Assembly (NCBI GenBank): GCA_965554225.1
Contig: CBEVZC010000047.1
Coordinates: 1-20,886, forward strand
Source: BMS3ABIN04 sp965554225
GTDB lineage: Bacteria; Bacteroidota; Ignavibacteria; Ignavibacteriales; Melioribacteraceae
Length of the DNA: 20,886 bases
Reading direction: 5' to 3'
Positions 15,072-20,886 of this stretch are shown piece by piece (the stretch's first letter is position 1; the number at the start of each line of letters is the position of its first letter). The position numbers were made by a program, and so were the translations under genes. The notes below the pieces were generated by a model. It had not been told where the DNA came from. It worked only from the letters and a program-made list of their open reading frames with translations, and ran no database searches.

Positions 15072-15908
15072 CTATACATAGGAATCAATAAGGTTAACGG
15101 CTTGACGTAAGTAGGAAGCTCCAAATAAATTTAGGTGATTTAAAATATGATAAAGCTTGTAAATATTTTCACGGTATTGCCAACCTTCCGGTAAAGGAAA
15201 AGATTCGTTGTATGCAGCATAAAAGCGGGAATCGAAACCGCCGAAGATTTTAGTCATTGCCAAATCGGCTTCCCGGTCACCATAATAAACAGCCGGATCA
15301 ATTAAACACGGTTCGCCCTTTTCGTCAACAATATAATTCCCTCCCCATAAATCGCCGTGCAGCAAAGAGGGTTTAACATCATAAGTTAAAATTTGGTCTA
15401 ATTTATTTTCAAGCAGTAAAAATTTTTTTCTTAAACTTGAATTTGTAGAACCATTTCTTTCGGCAAGTTTAAATTGATAAAGCAGTCGATTTTCCCAGTA
15501 GAAAGTTTTCCAATCGGAATATTCGGGTAAATTTATTTGAGGCGTACTGCCGATGAAATTATTTTCATAAAAGCCGAAACTTTCTCCTGTAAATTTATGC
15601 ATATATGCAAATCTTCTGCCGAACAGCTCTGAAAAATTGCTTACTTTTTGTGATGACCTTATGTACTCAATAATCAGATAAGAATCGTCATAATAAATCA
15701 CTTCCGGTACACGAATAGTTCCCGATTTTTTAATTTCACTTAAACCATTCGCTTCCGCTTTGTTTATTGCCGGATTTTCATATTGTTTAGCAAAATACTC
15801 TTTCCCGCTGACAGTTTTAACTTTAACAGATTTAGCAATACAACCGCCGCCGGTGAAGCTTTTGTCAACTATTTTTTCCTTTAATATTTGATCGAGAGTT
15901 AAACTCAA
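15072..15908 (-). CDS. Fructosamine kinase family protein (ketosamine-3-kinase)
   Basis: Expected to phosphorylate the sugar part of glycated amines or proteins (ketosamines) with ATP, making the adduct unstable and so repairing it. The 278 residues carry the family pattern: GGGCIAKS (20-27), Lys41 in YFAKQYENP, Glu52 (KAEANGL), LLHGDLWGGN (182-191) with catalytic Asp186, and LIDPAVYYGDREADLAM (202-218) with metal-binding Asp204. The start is TTG at 15908; an in-frame stop lies two codons upstream, so no ATG is available. The TTG overlaps the stop of the phosphatase gene as TTGA, indicating translational coupling. Bacterial members of this family have been reported to prefer ribulosamines or erythrulosamines to fructosamines; which substrate applies here is unknown. 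Confidence 0.9.
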   Translation of the reverse strand: MSLTLDQILKEKIVDKSFTGGGCIAKSVKVKTVSGKEYFAKQYENPAINKAEANGLSEIKKSGTIRVPEVIYYDDSYLIIEYIRSSQKVSNFSELFGRRFAYMHKFTGESFGFYENNFIGSTPQINLPEYSDWKTFYWENRLLYQFKLAERNGSTNSSLRKKFLLLENKLDQILTYDVKPSLLHGDLWGGNYIVDEKGEPCLIDPAVYYGDREADLAMTKIFGGFDSRFYAAYNESFPLPEGWQYRENIYKLYHILNHLNLFGASYLRQAVNLIDSYV

Positions 15909-16378
15909 ATTTTATCTTCACTTAAAATTTTATTTATAAACCCGTTAGCGGAATCTTCAAGGATATCCAAAACCAATTCAAATCCTTCAGCACCGCCGTA
16001 ATATGGATCAGGAACTTCTGAAAAACCGTTATTGGAATATTCGGTCATAATAGAAACTTTATGGTGATATTCTTTATCCGGATCCAAAGCAAGAATATCC
16101 ATATAATTTGAGTTATCCATAGCAATTATATAATCGAATTTTTCAAAATCTTTATATTGAAATTTTCTGGCAATGCTTGTTAAATTATAACCTCTTTTTG
16201 AAGCATGCTTTTTCATTCTTGCATCGGCAGGCTCACCTTCATGAAATGCAATTGTTCCCGCTGAATCAGTACTTAAAATATTTTGCAGATTCCCGTCTGC
16301 AATTTTCTTATTCATTACAGCTTCGGCAGAAGGAGAACGACAAATGTTACCCATGCAGACAAATAATACTTTTTTCAT
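15905..16378 (-). CDS. Low-molecular-weight protein-tyrosine-phosphatase family protein
   Basis: A 157-residue cytosolic phosphatase. The P-loop CMGNICRSP starts at nucleophile Cys8 with Arg14 (C-x5-R-S), and the general acid is Asp124 in VPDPYYGG. Conserved IIAMDNSN is at 84-91. All catalytic residues are present. It overlaps the downstream fructosamine-kinase gene by 4 bp. The human relative LMW-PTP-A has been described as a protein-ribulosamine-5-phosphatase, and the two families are often neighbours in bacteria. Here it may therefore remove the 5-phosphate from ribulosamine-5-phosphate adducts before the kinase acts. A true tyrosine phosphatase role remains possible. The ATG start has no strong ribosome site; 74 bp separate it from the upstream envelope gene. 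Confidence 0.93.
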   Translation of the reverse strand: MKKVLFVCMGNICRSPSAEAVMNKKIADGNLQNILSTDSAGTIAFHEGEPADARMKKHASKRGYNLTSIARKFQYKDFEKFDYIIAMDNSNYMDILALDPDKEYHHKVSIMTEYSNNGFSEVPDPYYGGAEGFELVLDILEDSANGFINKILSEDKI

Positions 16379-16452
16379 TGTTCACTCACAATTAAATAAA
16401 ATAATAAATTTAAATAGGAAACTTAATAAAATTGAAAGTGTTTTAAAAAATA

Positions 16453-17685
16453 TCAATTACTAACAAAATCGATATCTTCTAAAACCGAATCAGGTACCGA
16501 ATATTCATAAGGCAAATTATCTGCTAAACCATGAAAAAACCAATATCCGTAATTATGAATTACGAATGGAGTTGAATATCGTCCTTCTTTATCAATTGCT
16601 GCAGCCGGAGCGCTTAAAGAAATCCAAGATAAAGGGAAATCAACGTCCCTTGAAAATCCATACCAGGAATCAACTATTTTTTCATCTTCCAGTTTTTTAT
16701 TATATGTTATTCTTAAATAGTTGTTAAAGCTTAATCTTAATTCATTTACAAAAAAACCTTTGCTCAACAAACGAATTACATTTACATGTTGCAAAATCGG
16801 AGGATATTTGCTTCTATTCGGCAATGAATTTGATAACAACACTTTAAAACCCATCTTTTCAACAAAGGAATTACCATCTGCGCTTTTCGAAGAACTCTTT
16901 ATATTTTTTACAATCATATATTGTTTGGAGATTGTATATAAAAAATGACGAAGGGAACCGCAATAAGCGTGGAGCCTGTTTGTATTCCACTTTTGCATTT
17001 CCTTATCATTTTTAGGTTTCAATTCCTTAAAAGAAGGATCGCCGGCATATTGAATTGTAATACCATCTGTTTTGAATAATTTCAAAAAGTAAGTCAACTG
17101 ATAACCCAAAGCTTCATTTTCAATAATAAGCGGTTTATTTGTCTTTGCAATTAACCAGCCGTCTGCATCATGAGAAAAATTTATAGAATACGGATTTAGA
17201 ATTTTTGTTTCTTCGGCAAAACTACTGGTGCCAATTAAATATTTCCTAAACAGTTTAAAATTATCCTGCCATTCATCATCTTCTTCACTTGCAACAGTAA
17301 CTTCAGGCAGTTTGAATACTGTTGGCTTAAGGGTAAAGTTAACTTCTAATACTTTATCATTTTCTATTCTAACTGTTTTTTTGTCATATGTATATCCTAC
17401 ATAAGCTGCCATGATAGAAAATGAGCCGTTGGAAACATTTTTTATTTCGTATTTTCCTGAAGAGTTAGTTGAAGAACCTTTTATTGATTTTAGAAGAAAC
17501 ACATTGGCATTTTCTATCGGCAGTCTTGTTTTTGCATCAACAACCTTTCCTTTGATGATTGCACCATTGGTAATCTGTGCAGTTAATACGGAATTAAGAA
17601 ATAAAAAAACAATGAATATGTTCTTCCAACTAAATTTTAAGTGTTTTATCAAACCACTCCTCTCATGAAAAAATAGTTTATTCAA
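16453..17685 (-). CDS. Exported protein with N-terminal carboxypeptidase-regulatory-like (CarboxypepD_reg) domain
   Basis: A Bacteroidota-type envelope protein of unknown function. A hydrophobic signal segment lies at about 20-36 (IFIVFLFLNSVLTAQ). It is followed by a beta-sandwich domain (about 43-120: IIKGKVVDAKTRLPIENANVF, quoted in part, then SSGKYEIKNV and VGYTY). A C-terminal region of about 280 residues begins EWQDNFKLFRKYLIGTSSFA and contains ALGYQLTYFLKLF. It is not long enough for a TonB-dependent receptor and has no plug. The annotated ATG (17685) gives an unusually long N-terminal extension. TTG at 17652 (codon 12) has AGGAG 4 nt upstream and leaves a standard signal peptide, so it may be the true start. 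It begins 7 bp after the lipoprotein gene 17693-18250 and probably shares its transcript. Confidence 0.75.
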   Translation of the reverse strand: MNKLFFHERSGLIKHLKFSWKNIFIVFLFLNSVLTAQITNGAIIKGKVVDAKTRLPIENANVFLLKSIKGSSTNSSGKYEIKNVSNGSFSIMAAYVGYTYDKKTVRIENDKVLEVNFTLKPTVFKLPEVTVASEEDDEWQDNFKLFRKYLIGTSSFAEETKILNPYSINFSHDADGWLIAKTNKPLIIENEALGYQLTYFLKLFKTDGITIQYAGDPSFKELKPKNDKEMQKWNTNRLHAYCGSLRHFLYTISKQYMIVKNIKSSSKSADGNSFVEKMGFKVLLSNSLPNRSKYPPILQHVNVIRLLSKGFFVNELRLSFNNYLRITYNKKLEDEKIVDSWYGFSRDVDFPLSWISLSAPAAAIDKEGRYSTPFVIHNYGYWFFHGLADNLPYEYSVPDSVLEDIDFVSN

Positions 17686-17692
17686 AACTGTT

Positions 17693-18250
17693 CTATTTTT
17701 TATTAGATGCTGGTCGAACTTTCAGATTTTTTAAATCCGAATCAACTTTTTTAACACGAATATATTCAATTCTATACGGATTAATCATAGCAGTTTCATC
17801 ATCCGTAACAATTACTTCCGGTGTAGACAACCATTTTTTTACAACTTCTTCCCCACCATTCGCAAGTATCCATTGAGACCCATCAGTTAATTCCAATACT
17901 CTATTATTATATCGTAATTTCTTAATGTAATTTAAATGACCCTGACTATAACGAAATTCATATAGGTTAGCATGTGAGACTTTATACTTGGTACCGTTAA
18001 TATACATTGAACCAATATCAAGACCATTATCAAGCACAAAAAATACTTCCGTCAAATTTGATGCAATTACAAATCGATTAGCACGCCAAGCTGATCCGCT
18101 GGCAAGTGTAACAACTCTTTTATCAATATTATGAATAGTATCTTTAAAAAACCTAACCTCTCTTAAATACTCATTATAATCTTGACCGGTAGAAGAACAA
18201 GATAAAAGAATAAGAAGGGAAAATAAAATGAAAACATTTTTTTTATTCAT
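17693..18250 (-). CDS. Lipoprotein with an internal L-x-x-GS-x-W repeat, function unknown
   Basis: A 185-residue lipoprotein; I do not recognise a family. The signal peptide ends in LLSC with Cys18 as the acylated residue. Two similar segments, VVTLASGSAWRANRF (46-60) and VLELTDGSQWILANG (118-132), suggest a tandem pair of small beta-rich units. The second runs on into a charged strand-like stretch PEVIVTDDETAM and YRIEYIRVKKV. It is the first gene of the minus-strand group that includes the CarboxypepD_reg protein. The 311-bp upstream gap should hold the promoter. No strong ribosome site precedes the ATG. Confidence 0.7.
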   Translation of the reverse strand: MNKKNVFILFSLLILLSCSSTGQDYNEYLREVRFFKDTIHNIDKRVVTLASGSAWRANRFVIASNLTEVFFVLDNGLDIGSMYINGTKYKVSHANLYEFRYSQGHLNYIKKLRYNNRVLELTDGSQWILANGGEEVVKKWLSTPEVIVTDDETAMINPYRIEYIRVKKVDSDLKNLKVRPASNKK

Positions 18251-18570
18251 TGATTCTGCTCCATTTTAAAATGAGGCGGTGTAATTAAGTAAATTTTGTA
18301 AATTCACTTTAATTACTTAAATATTACATTTAATTTAATTTAAACATATTTAGGGATATATTCAATTCAATAATTTATATTTTGTAATAATCTTGTGAGG
18401 AAATATACATTTTAACTTCTCTTACTAGTGTATACAACAATGTCCGCACCTTATAAATTTGTTAACATAGTTTAAATTGAACCGGATTATTAATTACTCA
18501 CCAAGACTTTTTAAAAAAAGAATACCATTAAAATGGTAAATTTATTTTTTTAATTAAATTATTGATAAAT
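18251..18570. promoter_or_regulatory. Divergent intergenic region between lipoprotein gene (minus) and alaX (plus)
   Basis: A 320-bp A/T-rich divergent region with no gene. On the lipoprotein side are a perfect palindrome CATTTTAAAATG (18262-18273) and an inverted repeat GTAATTAAGT...ACTTTAATTAC (18281-18316). On the alaX side is TACCATT-AA-AATGGTA (18523-18538), followed by a T-rich run. All are possible protein-binding sites, but base composition makes short palindromes common here. No clear -35/-10 pair is claimed. Confidence 0.35.
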
Positions 18571-19005
18571 ATGGCTAAAGAATATAATCCCCAAATGCAT
18601 TCCGCAGAACATATTTTGAACCGGACAATGGTTAGAAAATTTAATTGCGGACGTTCATTTAGTGCGCATATAGAAAAGAAAAAATCTAAATGCGATTATC
18701 ATTTTGACAGGGACTTAACTAAAAAAGAGGTTTCTGAAATTGAAGGAAAAGTAAATGAAATAATAAACTCAAATTTGAAAATTTCTGAAGAGCTTATCAA
18801 TATTAATGATGCAGCGAGTCGATATGATCTGTCTAAATTACCAGAAAGTTCCGGGAATGAAATTAGAATAATAAAAATTGGGAATTATGATGCATGCCCA
18901 TGCATCGGTCAACACGTAAAATCAACCCGAGAAATTGGAACGTTTAAGATCACATCAACAAATTATTCAGATAAAGTTTTGAGAATAAGATTTAAACTAC
19001 TATAA
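18571..19005 (+). CDS. AlaX-like tRNA-editing protein (Thr/Ala-tRNA synthetase second additional domain)
   Basis: A free-standing editing domain, expected to hydrolyse mischarged Ala-tRNA (typically Ser-tRNA(Ala)). The 144 residues from this ATG carry the zinc site as HSAEHIL (His10, His14) and CPCIGQH (Cys111 and His115). The Bacteroidota-type signatures HIEKKKSKCDY (33-43) and DLSKLP (86-91) are also present, and the protein ends RIRFKLL as family members do. An upstream in-frame TTG at 18562 adds only Met-Ile-Asn; the ATG is preferred, although neither has a clear ribosome site. It is the only plus-strand non-transposon gene here and converges on the NqrM-like gene with a 17-bp gap. There is no synthetase partner nearby. 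Confidence 0.85.
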   Translation: MAKEYNPQMHSAEHILNRTMVRKFNCGRSFSAHIEKKKSKCDYHFDRDLTKKEVSEIEGKVNEIINSNLKISEELININDAASRYDLSKLPESSGNEIRIIKIGNYDACPCIGQHVKSTREIGTFKITSTNYSDKVLRIRFKLL

Positions 19006-19022
19006 AGAATAAAGTTTGTAAA

Positions 19023-19265
19023 TTAATTATGAGTATCGATTTCTATTTTTTGAATTTTTATTTTATTAAAATTATCCACAAATTCTTCTTTAGAAGAATA
19101 GCATGAATTTGCACTATCGCAATCATGGTCATAACCATCTGCAGAACAATGCCCGCCCCCGCAACAGCTGTTTTCTTTTTTCTTCCACTGACTAAAATGC
19201 AAACCTAAACCCATAACAATAATTGCTGCTGTAAAAAACGCTGCCGCTGCTAAAACTTGTGCCAT
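19023..19265 (-). CDS. Small Cys-rich membrane protein, NqrM-like
   Basis: An 80-residue protein with one N-terminal membrane segment (about 3-24) followed by a Cys cluster: NSCCGGGHC (Cys34, 35, 40), then DCD (Cys49) and SC (Cys55). The layout of one helix followed by SC-x-GG and a downstream C-x5-C resembles NqrM (DUF539), which helps deliver iron to Na+-translocating NADH:quinone reductase. The Cys spacing is not identical to NqrM of Vibrio, so a different Cys-rich membrane protein is possible. It lies 11 bp downstream of apbE, the flavin transferase that matures the same complex, and this supports the call. The operon ends here, convergent with alaX. Confidence 0.5.
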   Translation of the reverse strand: MAQVLAAAAFFTAAIIVMGLGLHFSQWKKKENSCCGGGHCSADGYDHDCDSANSCYSSKEEFVDNFNKIKIQKIEIDTHN

Positions 19266-19276
19266 AATAAATAATC

Positions 19277-20320
19277 CTATTCTAAAATTTTTAAGAGTTT
19301 ATCGAACTCTTTTGTTGATTTTTCAACAAAAATTTTTTTCTCTTTTATAAACATAAGTACAGGTATTTTGTTTTTCAAGGCAAATTCATATCCATCAATT
19401 GGTCCCAAAACATCAATAGCTGTAGCAAAACCATCGGCAACCATGCACGAGCTGTCTAATACCGAAACAGAAACAAGATTGTGCGTTATTGGTCTCCCGG
19501 TTCTCGGATCGATAGTATGCGAATATTCTTTGCCGTTAACTACAAAATTATTGTTATAATCTCCGGAAGTTGCCATTGACATATTTTCCAAAAGAACAAC
19601 TTTTCTAATTTTGGCAGACCCGTCCGGAGAAGAGATTCCTATTTTCCATTTTTTGTGATCCGGTTTATAACCGGAAGTTCTAAGCTCCCCACCAATTTCC
19701 ACCATAAAATCATTTATGCGTTTTGCCAAAAGCAGCTCCGATACTTTATCAACGCCAAAACCTTTTGCAATGGACGATAAATCACAGTATAAATCAGGAT
19801 TGCTTTTTCTTACTGCAGGAGGATTCATTCTCAGATGTAAGTATTTATAGCCTACTTCTTTCTTCCTCTTTTCAATTACGGAATCACTAGGTATTTTCAT
19901 TTGATTTTTTTCAGGTCCAAATCCCCATAAATTAACTAAGTGACCAACAGTAACGTCGTAAGCGCCATTTGATAATTTTGAAATCTTTATTGCTTCGTTA
20001 AATACATAGGCTAAATCTTGGGAGATGGGAACCCAATCTTTAGTTCTAAGCTTATTAAACATTGATAGTTCTGAATTGTCTATATAAGTTGACATTTCTT
20101 GATTAACAGATACTAATAAACTATCAATTTTAACTTTAAGAGAGTCTAAATTAATCTTTATTTTTTGAGAGTTGGTAAGAACAACTTTAATATGAAAAGT
20201 TGTTCCCATTGTTGTGCCGGAAATTCCAAATACCTCTTTGTTATTTGTAGAATTATTACAACCGGCTAATAACAGGAAGAGGAGTAAGCTTATTTTACTC
20301 GGTAAAGCTAAGTGTTGCAT
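19277..20320 (-). CDS. apbE: FAD:protein FMN transferase, lipoprotein
   Basis: Attaches FMN by a phosphoester bond to Thr/Ser of target proteins such as NqrB/NqrC or RnfG/RnfD outside the cytoplasmic membrane, using FAD. The 347-residue protein starts with a signal ending LLAGC (Cys21 lipidated). Family motifs are SGTTMGTTFHI (34-44), YDVTVGHLVNLWGFGP (121-136), DLSSIAKGFGVD (180-191; the usual version is DLGGIAKGYAVD, so two Ser replace the Gly pair), VEIGGELRTSG (207-217), ATSGDYNN (250-257), HTIDPRTGRP (268-277) and ADGFATAIDVLG (295-306) with the metal-binding Asp and Thr. It is followed by the NqrM-like gene in the same orientation. The CBS-protein stop is 46 bp upstream. No Shine-Dalgarno precedes the ATG. 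Confidence 0.93.
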   Translation of the reverse strand: MQHLALPSKISLLLFLLLAGCNNSTNNKEVFGISGTTMGTTFHIKVVLTNSQKIKINLDSLKVKIDSLLVSVNQEMSTYIDNSELSMFNKLRTKDWVPISQDLAYVFNEAIKISKLSNGAYDVTVGHLVNLWGFGPEKNQMKIPSDSVIEKRKKEVGYKYLHLRMNPPAVRKSNPDLYCDLSSIAKGFGVDKVSELLLAKRINDFMVEIGGELRTSGYKPDHKKWKIGISSPDGSAKIRKVVLLENMSMATSGDYNNNFVVNGKEYSHTIDPRTGRPITHNLVSVSVLDSSCMVADGFATAIDVLGPIDGYEFALKNKIPVLMFIKEKKIFVEKSTKEFDKLLKILE

Positions 20321-20366
20321 AAATAGGAGACTTAATTTAACGGAACGACCATGATGTAATTATATT

Positions 20367-20831
20367 TTACTTATTTTTCTTTTTCCATTTCCAATCTTCA
20401 TAGTAATCCCATTTGACCATTTTATTTAAATCATCAAACTCCTTAGATTTTTCCATAAGCTGAGCTCTACCAATATCGCCTGAAGATAACATTCCAATAA
20501 TCTTGCCATTTTTTTGAATAATCAAATGACGATGCTTTTTCCTTAAACATTTATCCATAAGCTGGAAAAGTGTATCTGTATGGGGTTCCAAATCTAAATT
20601 GGTATTCATGTAATCTTTTATTTTTGAAGTTTTTGAGTAGAAACCATCTGTAACAACGTTATTCATCAAGTCTCTTTCCGTCCAGATACCAACATACTCT
20701 TCACCATCTTTTACAAGAATTGCACCTATGTTATTTTCAAGCATTTTTGCAATAGCATCTGCAACAGTTGAATTTGGATCGATTGAGATTATATGTCTAT
20801 CCTTTTGTATTAATACTTCTTCAGCAGTCAT
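20367..20831 (-). CDS. Two-CBS-domain protein
   Basis: A stand-alone pair of CBS domains, a fold that binds adenine nucleotides or related ligands and often acts as an energy or redox sensor. The 154 residues contain CBS1 at about 8-62 (DPNSTVADAIAKMLENNIGA, then GIWTERDLM) and CBS2 at about 70-127 (DYMNTNLDLEPHTDTLFQL, then HLIIQKNGKIIGMLSSGDI). A charged tail rich in Lys and Trp follows (WDYYEDWKWKKKNK). No catalytic domain is attached. The start has AAAGGAG 10 nt upstream. It may share a transcript with apbE, but a functional link is not shown. Confidence 0.9.
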   Translation of the reverse strand: MTAEEVLIQKDRHIISIDPNSTVADAIAKMLENNIGAILVKDGEEYVGIWTERDLMNNVVTDGFYSKTSKIKDYMNTNLDLEPHTDTLFQLMDKCLRKKHRHLIIQKNGKIIGMLSSGDIGRAQLMEKSKEFDDLNKMVKWDYYEDWKWKKKNK

Positions 20832-20886
20832 AATAAAAGTACTCCTTTACTGAAATGATATTTAATTCAATTTAATAATAAATAAG
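20832..20886. other. Upstream leader of the CBS gene, window edge
   Basis: This holds the ribosome site of the CBS gene and A/T-rich sequence up to the edge. Nothing more can be supported. Confidence 0.3.

Noticed and set aside
14826..18435. Shared 10-base word CTAGTGTATA in two intergenic regions (about 14827 and 18426)
   Set aside because: A match of this length is expected by chance in 20 kb of A/T-rich DNA; flanks do not match.
20342..20368. GGAACGAC...TGTAATTAT near the apbE start as a degenerate copy of the island hairpins
   Set aside because: Only eight bases match in a row and no hairpin arm is present.

Overview
The window is AT-rich (roughly one third G+C by eye) and carries no rRNA or tRNA that I can recognise. 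Gene content points to a Bacteroidota/Ignavibacteria-type bacterium: many exported lipoproteins and Bacteroidota-style envelope proteins, a carboxypeptidase-regulatory-like domain protein, a Bacteroidota-type Y1 transposase, an AlaX protein of the Bacteroidota type, and ApbE next to a small Cys-rich NqrM-like protein. The exact lineage is inference. Almost every housekeeping gene lies on the minus strand. The only plus-strand genes I accept are two transposases and alaX.

Region 1 (1-8824, minus strand, read right to left): an O-methyltransferase-like gene, then a tightly packed series of DUF547 lipoprotein, polyphosphate glucokinase, a DUF547 protein fused to a predicted outer-membrane barrel, an 834-residue flavoprotein/polyferredoxin membrane fusion, short-form 6-phosphogluconate dehydrogenase (gnd) and glucose-6-phosphate dehydrogenase (zwf, cut by the window edge). 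PpgK makes glucose-6-P from polyphosphate. Zwf and Gnd turn it into reduced nicotinamide nucleotide, and the flavin/FeS protein is a plausible consumer that could pass electrons into or across the membrane. Its flavin domain looks circularly permuted. The two DUF547 proteins, both predicted to be exported and both with a C-x4-C pair, could be the envelope end of the pathway. That link is inference.

Region 2 (about 8920-11990): a nested mobile/repeat island. Two copies of a roughly 340-bp repeat unit, built of short hairpins in inverted pairs, flank a Y1 (HUH) transposase gene that has hairpins of the same family on both sides. The second unit is interrupted by an apparently intact IS4-family element with 16/18-matching terminal inverted repeats and a perfect 9-bp target duplication. 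The arrangement resembles REP/BIME sequences with their RAYT transposases.

Region 3 (11998-18250, minus strand): a large GH63/MGH1-like glucosidase, then an independent group with a lipoprotein, a carboxypeptidase-regulatory-like envelope protein, a low-molecular-weight tyrosine phosphatase and a fructosamine-kinase-family protein. The last two overlap at a TTGA junction and suggest a protein deglycation pair.

Region 4 (18251-20886): the plus-strand alaX tRNA-editing gene converges on a minus-strand group of a CBS-domain protein, lipoprotein ApbE (flavin transferase) and a small Cys-rich NqrM-like membrane protein. The last two suggest maturation of an Nqr/Rnf-type respiratory complex encoded elsewhere.
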